From Desulfosporosinus shakirovi (lineage in GTDB: Bacteria; Bacillota; Desulfitobacteriia; Desulfitobacteriales; Desulfitobacteriaceae), in contig NZ_JAJDOO010000002.1 in NCBI RefSeq assembly GCF_020595055.1, forward strand, positions 62,001 to 126,000: DNA of 64,000 bases, written 5' to 3'. Position 1 is the stretch's first letter. Each line of letters starts with the position of its first letter. Both the position numbers and the translations under genes were made by a program. Positions 7,106 to 15,471 of the stretch are shown in pieces. The notes below the pieces were generated by a model. That model searched no databases and was not told where the DNA came from. It was given only the letters and a program-made list of their open reading frames with translations.

Positions 7106-9370
7106 TTGGACAAGGATTTTAAATACGTTGGACACACTTTTCCAATTCATGATGCATCGCAAAAAGTGAGAGGAAGTTTAGAATATCTAAGTGATATGAA
7201 ACTGCCTGATATGTTATACGCGAAACTGCTTTTAAGTCCAATTGCCCATGCACTCATTACCAGAATTGATACAAGCAAAGCGGAGGCTTTGCCAGGGGTT
7301 ATGGGAGTTTTCACGCATTTGAATACTCCAAGCAAAACATACAGTCGCTATCGAATTATACCCAACCAAGAATTTTGCCTAGAGGATGAGCGTTTATTAA
7401 CAGACAAGGTGCGGTTCGCAGGAGATCGGGTTGCAGTAGTGGTGGCGGTCAGCAAAGAAATTGCCAAGCAGGCCATTGAACTTATTCAAGTGGAATATAA
7501 GGCTTTGCCTGTACTAAGCACTCCTGAGAAAGCCTTGCAAGATCAGGGGACTCGAATTCATCCTGAGGGGAATTTGCTTCACGAATATGAATACAAGCTA
7601 GGGGAACAGCTTCCACTTACTGAGGACTGTGTCGTTGTTGAAACTGTAACTAATACTCAGAAAGTCCATCATGCAGCAATGGAAACTCATGTTTGTCTTG
7701 CGGATTTTGATAGTTCGGAAAAGTTGACTCTATGGGCGGCTTGTCAAGGAGTTTTTGGCGTTAGAACCATTGTCGCTGATTTTCTGGAATTGAGTTATAA
7801 CAAAGTCAGAGTCATTAAAGTACCCATGGGAGGGTCATTCGGGGGAAGACAAGAAACCATCTTAGAGCCGCTGACGGCTTTTTTGGCTAAGGAACTTAGG
7901 CGTCCTGTCAAATTAAGCTTGACGAGGGAAGAAACGATTATCTCTACGATGACCAGACCGGCGACAACTTCCAGGATACGAACTAAAGTTACAAAGGAAG
8001 GCTTTCTCGCGGAATGCTGTGTGGATACAGTTTTGGATGCCGGAGCGTATGCCACCAGCTCAATTGACAATACTTATGTAATGTCTAAAAAGATTTGCAA
8101 ATTGTATCGAATACCTTACTATGAACATTGGGGCAAAACTGTCTATACGAATACGCCTGTTGCTGGTGGAGCGCGAGGGTGGGGAGCGCCGGAAATAATG
8201 ACTGCCCTTGAAATTCATATGGATGAGGTGGCAAAAAGGTTAGGCATGGATTTTATAGAATTTAGGCTCAAGAATCTTGTCCATCCGTATGACCTAGATA
8301 AAAGATCTCAAATATCCTTGGGCAATGCTCGTGTGATAGAATGTCTGGAGAAAGGTGCCGAAGCCTTTGGTTGGAGTAAACGATTCAAGAGGGAGACGGG
8401 CCAAGGCAGATTTCGCAGAGGGGCAGGATTGGCCTGCGCTGCTCATAAAAACGGAATGTATGGTGGATTTCCTGAACACAGTACAATGACCCTTAAAATG
8501 AACGAGGACGGCTCTTTCATTCTTAATACCGGTCTTCATGAACTAGGGTGTGGAACCATTACCTCCATTACACAAATTACGGCAGAGGTTTTAGATATTG
8601 ATCCCAAATACATTAGTACATTAGAGGCGGATACAGAACACGGTCCTTATGATTTTGGCTCTTATGGAAGCAGAGTGACCTATATATGTGGTGCTTGTGC
8701 CTACGAGGTTGCACAGCTTATAAAAAAGAGAATATTGGAATGTGCTTCGCAGATTTTACAAAAGTCTATCCGGTATTTGGAAAATAAAGATGGAAGAGTC
8801 TGGGTAAGCGGGGATGAACAACACTCAATAAGTTATGGTGATATCGCAACAACAGCAAAAATAAAGCATAATACCGACACTGTTATTACCCATACCTATC
8901 ATGGGACGTCTAATCCAGGGGCTTATGCTGTTCATTTTGCCGAAGTCGAGGTTGACACAGCGACAGGCAGGGTTTGGGTTACTGATTATTTAGCTGCACA
9001 TGATATTGGGAAAGCCATTAATCCTGGGATGGTCGAAGGGCAGATTCAAGGTGGCGTTCAAATGGGGATAGGCTATGCTTTATATGAAGAAATTAGGGTA
9101 GGTAAGGATGGAAGTATTCTGAACAGCAGTCTGAAAAATTATCATGTTCTTAATGCGCCGGACATGCCTGAGGTGCGCATTCTACTGATAGAACAAGGTG
9201 GAGATGAAGGTCCTTATGGTGCAAAGAGTATCGGGGAAATTGCCATTGTTCCTGTTGCAGCAGCGGTAGTTAATGCCGTTAATAATGCACTTGGAACCTC
9301 TATCTCCAATATGCCTCTTACACCAGAAAAGATTTTGAATGCCTTGGGGGGAAAAAAACATGCAAATTGA
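7106..9370 (+). CDS. Xanthine-dehydrogenase-family molybdopterin-binding subunit
   Basis: This is the catalytic subunit of a molybdenum hydroxylase of about 754 residues. It carries the cofactor-binding landmarks GGSFGGRQE (about residue 240), the GARGWGAPE segment (about 355) and, near the C-terminus, GAKSIGE, whose Glu is the catalytic base of the family. It hydroxylates a carbon of an N-heterocycle or aldehyde with water as oxygen source. I choose TTG 7106 because GAGGAG sits 8 bases upstream; GTG 7097 overlaps that site. The 2Fe-2S subunit gene overlaps its end. No FAD subunit and no XdhC-type maturation gene lie nearby, so the electron acceptor is unclear. Xanthine itself is not a safe substrate call. 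Confidence 0.88.
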   Translation: MDKDFKYVGHTFPIHDASQKVRGSLEYLSDMKLPDMLYAKLLLSPIAHALITRIDTSKAEALPGVMGVFTHLNTPSKTYSRYRIIPNQEFCLEDERLLTDKVRFAGDRVAVVVAVSKEIAKQAIELIQVEYKALPVLSTPEKALQDQGTRIHPEGNLLHEYEYKLGEQLPLTEDCVVVETVTNTQKVHHAAMETHVCLADFDSSEKLTLWAACQGVFGVRTIVADFLELSYNKVRVIKVPMGGSFGGRQETILEPLTAFLAKELRRPVKLSLTREETIISTMTRPATTSRIRTKVTKEGFLAECCVDTVLDAGAYATSSIDNTYVMSKKICKLYRIPYYEHWGKTVYTNTPVAGGARGWGAPEIMTALEIHMDEVAKRLGMDFIEFRLKNLVHPYDLDKRSQISLGNARVIECLEKGAEAFGWSKRFKRETGQGRFRRGAGLACAAHKNGMYGGFPEHSTMTLKMNEDGSFILNTGLHELGCGTITSITQITAEVLDIDPKYISTLEADTEHGPYDFGSYGSRVTYICGACAYEVAQLIKKRILECASQILQKSIRYLENKDGRVWVSGDEQHSISYGDIATTAKIKHNTDTVITHTYHGTSNPGAYAVHFAEVEVDTATGRVWVTDYLAAHDIGKAINPGMVEGQIQGGVQMGIGYALYEEIRVGKDGSILNSSLKNYHVLNAPDMPEVRILLIEQGGDEGPYGAKSIGEIAIVPVAAAVVNAVNNALGTSISNMPLTPEKILNALGGKKHAN

Positions 9371-9833
9371 GTTTAAGGTCAACGGAAAAGAACATAATAT
9401 GAAGGTTCAGCCAACCATAAGGTTGGTAGATTTATTGAGAGAAGAACTGGGTTTAACAGGGACTAAGGAGGGATGTGGTGAAGGAGAGTGTGGATCCTGC
9501 ACTGTAATCATGAACGGCAAGGCTGTAAATTCCTGCTTAGTTCTTGCACCTCAAATTCGAGGTCAGGAGATTTTCACCATAGAAGCGCTTGAAGAGGATG
9601 GACAATTAAGTAAATTACAAGAATCCTTTATTAATAATAGTGCAGTTCAGTGTGGCTACTGTACACCAGGAATGCTGATGTCGGCCAAGGCACTCTTAAT
9701 GGTAAATTCTCACCCTTCAGCAGAAGAGATTAAAACTGCAATTGCCGGCAATTTATGCCGATGTACCGGATACAACAAAATAGTACAGGCGATTCAAGAG
9801 GTCGCTGTTGGGAATCAAAAGTTGGGGACTTAA
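9360..9833 (+). CDS. (2Fe-2S)-binding subunit of molybdenum hydroxylase
   Basis: The small subunit of the preceding molybdoenzyme. It has a plant-type 2Fe-2S motif CGEGECGSC with a distal Cys (residues about 40-62), then the second, helical 2Fe-2S domain with CGYCTPGM and CRCTGY (about 100-140). It passes electrons from the molybdenum centre to an acceptor. The ATG at 9360 overlaps the large-subunit stop by 11 bases, a sign of translational coupling, and a G-rich run lies just upstream. An earlier in-frame ATG at 9339 lies deep inside the large-subunit gene and has no ribosome binding site. Confidence 0.92.
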   Translation: MQIEFKVNGKEHNMKVQPTIRLVDLLREELGLTGTKEGCGEGECGSCTVIMNGKAVNSCLVLAPQIRGQEIFTIEALEEDGQLSKLQESFINNSAVQCGYCTPGMLMSAKALLMVNSHPSAEEIKTAIAGNLCRCTGYNKIVQAIQEVAVGNQKLGT

Positions 9834-9858
9834 AATTGGATAAAGGAGAATTTTTATT

Positions 9859-11031
9859 ATGAACTGCGATTTTGACCGAATAATTGATCGTCGCCACACA
9901 TGCTCAGTAAAATGGGATTTCAATCAGAAAATTTTCGGGTGTGAGGATATTCTGCCGTTGTGGGTAGCAGACATGGACTTTCAAGCTCCTGAAGCTGTTA
10001 TTGATGCGTTGGTTAATCGTGCGAAGCATGGGATATTTGGTTATTCTGATGGAATGGATCGTTATTATGAATCCCTGAGTACATGGATGCATGAGCACCA
10101 TGGTTGGGAAATCCAAAGAGACTGGGTCTCCTTTAGCCCGGGAATAGTTTTTGCTTTATATCAATTGGTACGAAGTCTAACCAAGCCAGGGGATAAAATT
10201 CTCCTTCAATCCCCGGTATATCCGCCCTTCTTTATGGCAATAAAAAATAATGACCGTGAGCTTGTAAACAGCCAATTAAGATTTATACAAGGTCGTTATA
10301 CCATGGATTTTGAGGATTTAGAGAGGAAGTTTTCCAACGGAGTTAAGATGATGATTTTATGCAACCCGCATAATCCAGTGGGGCGCGTTTGGGAGCGAGA
10401 GGAACTAGATCGCTTAGGTCAGCTTTGCCTTGCGCATGATGTCATTGTTATCGCCGATGAAATACATGGGGATCTTATCTACCAGGGACATCGCCATATT
10501 CCCTTTGCTGCTCTCTCACCGGAATTGGCTCTTAAATCGATTGTTTGTACGGCACCTAGCAAGACATTTAACCTGGCAGGTTTACAAACTTCAAATTTAA
10601 TTATTCCAAATCCCGAATATAGACAAGCATTTCAAGAGACACGAGACTTGACAGGGATCCATAATCCCAATGTTTTTGGGATAACAGCTTTGGAAGCGGC
10701 TTACAGGTATGGTGGGGATTGGTTGAATCAGCTAATGGTTTATTTGCAAGGAAATGTAGAATTTATTATGTCATCCCTTGACACTGTTCCACAGCTTCAG
10801 GCAGTTAGACCTGAGGGGACCTACCTGATGTGGTTAGATTTTAGGGAATTAGGAATGGAACCTAAAGAATTACAAAAGTTTTTGGTGCACAAGGCTAGGG
10901 TGGGGCTAAATCCTGGCTTTCAGTTTGGTCCTGGTGGAGACGGCTTTGCACGTCTTAATATCGGTTGCTCCCGTTCCATACTTGAAGAAGGTTTTGAACG
11001 TATCAGAGTCGCAATTGATGGATTGGGCTAA
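9859..11031 (+). CDS. patB: PatB/MalY-type PLP-dependent C-S lyase (aminotransferase fold I)
   Basis: The 390-residue protein follows the MalY/PatB layout: N-terminal RRHTCSVKWD and LPLWVADMDF, PLP-contact segment CNPHNPVGR, DEIHGDL, and the Schiff-base lysine in APSKTFNLAGL (about residue 235). Such enzymes cleave the C-S bond of cystathionine or cysteine conjugates to pyruvate, ammonia and a thiol; some act as aminotransferases or as MalT repressor in enterics. It starts 25 bases after the Fe-S subunit with an AAAGGAG site, so it probably shares the molybdoenzyme transcript, which ends at the hairpin near 11100. Confidence 0.85.
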   Translation: MNCDFDRIIDRRHTCSVKWDFNQKIFGCEDILPLWVADMDFQAPEAVIDALVNRAKHGIFGYSDGMDRYYESLSTWMHEHHGWEIQRDWVSFSPGIVFALYQLVRSLTKPGDKILLQSPVYPPFFMAIKNNDRELVNSQLRFIQGRYTMDFEDLERKFSNGVKMMILCNPHNPVGRVWEREELDRLGQLCLAHDVIVIADEIHGDLIYQGHRHIPFAALSPELALKSIVCTAPSKTFNLAGLQTSNLIIPNPEYRQAFQETRDLTGIHNPNVFGITALEAAYRYGGDWLNQLMVYLQGNVEFIMSSLDTVPQLQAVRPEGTYLMWLDFRELGMEPKELQKFLVHKARVGLNPGFQFGPGGDGFARLNIGCSRSILEEGFERIRVAIDGLG

Positions 11032-11078
11032 AGAGATGCTGAACTAATGCATCGGCGAATTTAATAGTACCCCAAAAG

Positions 11079-11120
11079 AGCTTTAGAGAACTTGTTGTAG
11101 GAGTTTTCTAAAGCTTTTTT
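11079..11120 (+). terminator. Intrinsic terminator after patB
   Basis: AGCTTTAGAGAAC at 11079-11091 pairs with GTTTTCTAAAGCT at 11103-11115 (one mismatch), followed by a T6 run. It closes the molybdoenzyme-patB unit about 50 bases after the last stop. Confidence 0.8.
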
Positions 11121-11401
11121 GAAATTTAATTAGAGTCTTGCTAATTTGTCGAAAAATCAAGACTTTGCAAGGGTTTACGGGTAGTTTCTTAATAAATATG
11201 TGCATGAAAAAACTGCCTTTGGCGTCAAAAACCGTGTACATGGAGTTAAAATCAAATGTTGCACCGGTGCACCATTTGGCCTCTCTTCCCCGACGGGGGG
11301 AGTAACTCACTCATTAATGTTATTTGGTAAATTTACGAATTGTTCACCGATGAATATACTTCCCAATAAACTAATAAAAACAGAGATGTGTTAAGGGGGG
11401 A
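11121..11401 (+). other. Intergenic leader before ABC transporter operon
   Basis: No convincing gene is present; a 64-codon frame here lacks a ribosome binding site and any recognisable product. The stretch contains a perfect 10-base palindrome GCACCGGTGC at 11261-11270 and a CCCC-GAC-GGGG hairpin at 11288-11298, unusually GC-rich for the surroundings. They could form an operator or a structured leader for the transporter. I could not match a known riboswitch class. Confidence 0.3.
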
Positions 11402-11407
11402 ATGCCG

Positions 11408-12175
11408 TTGAAACCAGTCGTCGAAGTTCATAACGTAGGAATGAAATATCAATCCCTCAATGGAGAAATAACAGCCTTGGAGAATATTAATTTTTCAGTG
11501 AGGGATGGAGAGTTCGTTAGTATTGTCGGGCCAAGCGGTTGTGGTAAATCCACCTTATTATCGATTATATCGGGACTGATTTTTTCAACCTCTGGTACGG
11601 TTTTTCTTTCTGGGGAAAAGGTCATGGGGACGTCTCCGAAAATAGGGTATATGTTACAAAAGGATCATCTTTTTAATTGGAGAACCATTTACCAAAATGT
11701 CATGCTCGGACTTGAAATAAGAAAAAATGTTACACCTTCAACGAAGGAGTATGCCATAAAACTCCTAAAAACATATGGTCTTTACGAATTTAAGGATAAA
11801 TATCCTAACCAGCTTTCGGGAGGAATGAGACAAAGAGTTGCTCTTATAAGAACACTTGTGACTGATCCTCAAATCTTGTTACTAGATGAAGCTTTCTCTG
11901 CATTGGACTATCAAACCCGACTGGTGGTGAATGATGATATCTATGACATTATAAAAAAGGAGAATAAAACTGCACTGCTGGTCACCCATGACATTTCCGA
12001 GAGTATCAGTATGGCGGACCGAGTGGTCCTATTATCGAAGAGACCTGGAACAGTGAAAAATATCTATGAAGTTAATCTGAACTGTGCTAACAGGACCCCC
12101 TTATCTTCTCGAGAAACACAAGAGTTTAGGCATTATTTTCAAGAGATATGGAAGGGGCTTGATGTCCATGTTTAA
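11408..12175 (+). CDS. ABC transporter ATP-binding protein (SsuB/TauB type)
   Basis: A standard ABC ATPase: Walker A GPSGCGKST (about residue 41), Q-loop MLQKDHLFNW, signature LSGGMRQRVAL, Walker B ILLLDEAFSALD and H-loop VTHDISES. The sequence style and gene order match the nitrate/sulfonate/taurine importer group. The start is set at TTG 11408, because a GGGGGG run ends at 11400 and leaves a 7-base spacer; ATG 11402 would have a 1-base spacer. It powers import together with the permease and lipoprotein that follow. Confidence 0.9.
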   Translation: MKPVVEVHNVGMKYQSLNGEITALENINFSVRDGEFVSIVGPSGCGKSTLLSIISGLIFSTSGTVFLSGEKVMGTSPKIGYMLQKDHLFNWRTIYQNVMLGLEIRKNVTPSTKEYAIKLLKTYGLYEFKDKYPNQLSGGMRQRVALIRTLVTDPQILLLDEAFSALDYQTRLVVNDDIYDIIKKENKTALLVTHDISESISMADRVVLLSKRPGTVKNIYEVNLNCANRTPLSSRETQEFRHYFQEIWKGLDVHV

Positions 12176-13010
12176 TTTGAAGAAAGACAGTATTTCCTAT
12201 AGGGCTCAGGTCTCTGGCATTTCTCCAGAACATAAAGACTATCTCCATCGAGTTAGGATGGGAAAAATATTTGTTCGCGTTATACAGTTATTGATTTTTT
12301 GTACTGCCTTGTTGCTTTGGGAAATATGTGCAAATGCCAAAATTGTAGATCCGTTTATTACAAGTCAGCCATCAAGGGTTTTAAAAACAATGGCTAGGTT
12401 GTATGTAGATGGTGTGCTTTTTCAGCACATTGGAATAACCTGTCTGGAAGCTATTGTTGGTTTTGTCTTAGGGACAGTGTTAGGTACCTTAATAGCCATT
12501 ATGTTATGGTGGTCTGAATTTTTGTGTAAAGTCTTAGAACCTTATTTAGTAGTTCTGAACAGTTTGCCTAAAATCGCACTTGGCCCTGTCTTCATTGTTT
12601 GGATTGGTGCAGGCCCTGCGGCGATTATTGTTATGACCTTGGCAATTTCTCTTATTGTCACAGTTTTAGAAGTATTGAATGGATTCTTAACCATTGATCA
12701 AGAAAAGATTAAGCTTGTTCAGACCTTCGGCGGCACAAAATTCCAAGTTCTTACAAAGGTTCTGCTTCCCGCCTCATACCCAACCTTTATAAATGCTCTA
12801 AAGATTAATGTTGGATTATCCTGGGTGGGAGTTATTGTTGGAGAGTTCTTAGTATCTAAAGCCGGATTAGGATATCTCATTGTTTATGGTGGGCAAGTTT
12901 TCAAATTAGATCTAGTGATGACTAGTGTCATCATCTTAGGTGTGGCAGCTACAGTAATGTATCAGGGGGTGGTATACCTTGAAAAAATGCTTGTAAAAAA
13001 TAAGACTTGA
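12162..13010 (+). CDS. ABC transporter permease (SsuC/TauC type)
   Basis: A polytopic membrane protein of the binding-protein-dependent permease family. The cytoplasmic coupling motif (EAA loop) is visible as VQTFGGTKFQVLTKVLLPASYP, split around the conserved Gly. I place the start at ATG 12162, behind GGAAGGGG, overlapping the ATPase gene by 14 bases; upstream in-frame codons have no ribosome binding site. About six membrane helices are visible. It forms the channel for the substrate delivered by the lipoprotein encoded next. Confidence 0.88.
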   Translation: MSMFNLKKDSISYRAQVSGISPEHKDYLHRVRMGKIFVRVIQLLIFCTALLLWEICANAKIVDPFITSQPSRVLKTMARLYVDGVLFQHIGITCLEAIVGFVLGTVLGTLIAIMLWWSEFLCKVLEPYLVVLNSLPKIALGPVFIVWIGAGPAAIIVMTLAISLIVTVLEVLNGFLTIDQEKIKLVQTFGGTKFQVLTKVLLPASYPTFINALKINVGLSWVGVIVGEFLVSKAGLGYLIVYGGQVFKLDLVMTSVIILGVAATVMYQGVVYLEKMLVKNKT

Positions 13011-13073
13011 GCAAGTGGTTTCTCTATATTTAAGCAAGTAGAAATTCTAATCAAATAAAGGAGGATCCTAGCG

Positions 13074-14078
13074 ATGAAAAAAAGGTTTATGCTCGTACTT
13101 ATTGCAGTAATTCTGGGCGTATCACTAGTGCTGTCAGGCTGCAACAATCAAACTGCGCTAACTAAGGTTAAGCTCTCAGAGGTCACCCATTCTGTTTTCT
13201 ATGCTCCTCAGTACGTAGCCATGAGTAAAGGGTTCTTTTTAGAAGAAGGACTTGAAGTCGAGCTTACAAATGGTCAAGGGGCAGATAAGGTTATGACTGC
13301 TGTGTTGTCTGGCCAAGCTGATATTGGTTTTGCGGGCCCTGAGGCAAGTGTCTATGTATATAACGAAGGCAAAGAGGATAATAGTGTTGTATTTGCCCAA
13401 CTTACTAACGGAGACGGTACCTTCCTCATGGGCAGAACGCCCGATCCAGACTTTAAATGGAGTGACCTCAAAGGAAAGAATGTAATAGGCGGACGTAAGG
13501 GCGGAATGCCCGCTATTGTCCTCCAATATGTTTTAAGCAAAAATGGTTTGACTGTAGGAAAAGACGTCTCTATTGATACCACAATGCAATTTGCAGCAAT
13601 GCCGGGTGCCTTTATAGGAGGTCAAGGGGATTATGTCATTATCTTTGAGCCTACTGCATCAAGCATGGAGAAAGAAGGTAAAGCATATATCGTAGCTTCT
13701 TTAGGAAAGGAGAGCGGTGAGGTTCCCTATACAGCATATTTTACTAAAAAAAGTACAATTGAGAAAAATCCAGAGCTTATTCAAAAGTTCACTAACGCAA
13801 TCTATAAAGGCCAGCTTTGGGTAGCAAGTCATACTCCCGAGGAAATCGCTATAGCTATAAAACTCCAATTCCCCGATGAAAATGATCAAATACTCGTGAG
13901 CGCGGTTAAAAATTATAAGGAGCAAAATTCTTGGAAGTTGGATCCTGTCCTCTTAGAAAATGACTTTTATCTTTTGCAACAAATTATTAAGGATGCTGGA
14001 GAGCTAAACAAAATTGCACCTTATGAAACAGTAGTAACAAAACAATTTGGAGAAAACGCGGTAAGGAATATCAAATAA
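13074..14078 (+). CDS. ABC transporter substrate-binding lipoprotein (SsuA/THI5-like)
   Basis: An AAAGGAGGATC site precedes the ATG. The N-terminus is a lipoprotein signal with lipobox LSGC at residues 21-24. The mature part fits the NMT1/THI5-like fold: EVTHSVFYAPQYVAMSKGFFLEEGLEVEL, then LSGQADIGFAGPEASV. Family members capture alkanesulfonates, taurine, nitrate or pyrimidine and thiamine precursors outside the membrane. Nothing in this sequence decides among these; nearness to a molybdenum hydroxylase and a C-S lyase makes a heterocyclic or sulfur compound plausible but unproven. Confidence 0.87.
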   Translation: MKKRFMLVLIAVILGVSLVLSGCNNQTALTKVKLSEVTHSVFYAPQYVAMSKGFFLEEGLEVELTNGQGADKVMTAVLSGQADIGFAGPEASVYVYNEGKEDNSVVFAQLTNGDGTFLMGRTPDPDFKWSDLKGKNVIGGRKGGMPAIVLQYVLSKNGLTVGKDVSIDTTMQFAAMPGAFIGGQGDYVIIFEPTASSMEKEGKAYIVASLGKESGEVPYTAYFTKKSTIEKNPELIQKFTNAIYKGQLWVASHTPEEIAIAIKLQFPDENDQILVSAVKNYKEQNSWKLDPVLLENDFYLLQQIIKDAGELNKIAPYETVVTKQFGENAVRNIK

Positions 14079-14284
14079 TGATAAAACAAGTACATTGAGG
14101 ATTTTGAATTAGGGATTGAGCATTAAGCTTGGTCCCTTTTCAATGGCTGGTTAGACTCCTGACACTTCGCATCATCAGGTGAATTAGAAAGGCCAGCTAT
14201 CCTTTGGAAATGGACAAGAATCAATTGACAGAATTTAATGTATCCTGGATAATAGAGGAATCATCTCTAAAGGAGTTAATCAAA

Positions 14285-14344
14285 ATGCTTAATCGTTTAA
14301 CAGTCATTGAACTATTGTCAAAAGCGAACAAAGATGAGTGGTAA
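14285..14344 (+). CDS. Possible 19-codon leader peptide overlapping the DMT transporter start
   Basis: ATG 14285 has a clear AAAGGAG site and encodes MLNRLTVIELLSKANKDEW, then TAA at 14342-14344. The transporter ATG at 14334 lies inside it in another frame and has no good site of its own. This suggests translational coupling: ribosomes ending on the leader re-initiate on the transporter. It could instead be the remnant of a larger gene. Confidence 0.35.
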   Translation: MLNRLTVIELLSKANKDEW

Positions 14345-15251
14345 ACTAAAAGAGGCTAACGGATTAGCAGTACTATTAATCCTTATTTCCACTTTAGGTT
14401 TTAGTGTTTACCCGATCCTGGGGAAAGTAGTTTTTACAGGAGGCGCGGGTCTCTCTACGGTTTTATTTGTTAGATTTAGCATAGCAGCCCTTATTTTCTG
14501 GGGTATTACTATTTCTCTGGAAGGATTTCCACGGCTGCCCCTTAGGACATGGCTTCTTTTATGGGGCATGGGGGGGATTTGCTATTCTATGATGGCTGGT
14601 CTATATATATCTTCAGTACTATTTATTCCAGCATCCTTAGCAGCTTTACTTCTTTATGCTTACCCCATTATTGTTACTGTCATGGCGGTTTTGATCAAAC
14701 AAGAAGAATTCTCTGGCTATAAGTTGGCTGGACTGCTTTTAGCAACCTTTGGTTTAGTTTTAGTCTTAGGGGTGGCTTTTCAAGGAATTAATTATCTTGG
14801 AGTTATGCTAGCACTTGGGGCTGCTTTTGTTTACGCGCTATATATCCTGATAGGAAATAAAGTGTTGAAAACAACGACCCCTTTAGTCAGTACTACAATA
14901 ATTTCTACTTCAGCTGCGGTTACTTATGGAATAATAGGGTTACCTATTGGCGGGACGACTTGGAATCTCTCTTGGGGCACTTGGTTGGGGATAGGCGGAA
15001 TTATTCTTTTCTCAACCATTATCGCGATGCTGACTTTTTTTGAAGGAATTAAACGTATAGGCGCAACATCTGCCTCAATTATTAGTACAAGTGAACCCTT
15101 AATGACCGTTATTTTAGCAGTAATTCTATTCAATGAACAACTAACGCCTATGCAAGCCTTGGGGGGCGGCTTCGTTATCATAGGCGGTATTTTCGCTGTT
15201 TTGTCATCGGATCCGAAAATGATCAAACAGGTGGATTCCTCAGCCCACTAA
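14334..15251 (+). CDS. EamA/DMT-family transporter
   Basis: About 305 residues with ten predicted membrane helices in two EamA repeats. The first begins LLILISTLGFSVYPILGKVVF; the second begins near GVMLALGAAFVYALYILIG and ends with the family-typical SEPLMTVILAVILFNEQLT. DMT proteins export amino acids, metabolites or drugs; the cargo here is unknown. The start at ATG 14334 is placed where homology-like sequence begins, overlapping the end of a 19-codon leader. A TTG at 14307 in the same frame is a less likely start. Confidence 0.85.
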   Translation: MSGKLKEANGLAVLLILISTLGFSVYPILGKVVFTGGAGLSTVLFVRFSIAALIFWGITISLEGFPRLPLRTWLLLWGMGGICYSMMAGLYISSVLFIPASLAALLLYAYPIIVTVMAVLIKQEEFSGYKLAGLLLATFGLVLVLGVAFQGINYLGVMLALGAAFVYALYILIGNKVLKTTTPLVSTTIISTSAAVTYGIIGLPIGGTTWNLSWGTWLGIGGIILFSTIIAMLTFFEGIKRIGATSASIISTSEPLMTVILAVILFNEQLTPMQALGGGFVIIGGIFAVLSSDPKMIKQVDSSAH

Positions 15252-15471
15252 AGAATACTTTCTGAACATTTGAAACAAGATTCTTGGGGGTCCTAATAAA
15301 TATGAATTTGTGCTGGAAGCTTTTCGTTTTCTTCAATATTGAGGGGAGTGAAAGGCTCTTGTTTTTTAAACATTAAGCAACAGGCCTTATATTCTATTTA
15401 TGCTTTTCATTGTGGTACAATAATAATATGTTTTTCTTTAGCCAAGGCCGTATTGAAAGAAGGTATCCCAT

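Noticed and set aside
7106-9833. Calling the molybdoenzyme xanthine dehydrogenase proper
   Set aside because: The FAD subunit and XdhC are missing and the family covers many aldehyde and N-heterocycle substrates, so only the family name is supported.
11200-11394. 64-codon frame in the spacer after patB
   Set aside because: No ribosome binding site, no domain, and it spans the palindromes; treated as non-coding.
11121-11407. Molybdenum-cofactor, Mn2+ or guanidine riboswitch before the ABC operon
   Set aside because: Hairpins are present but I could not match the conserved core of any of these classes.
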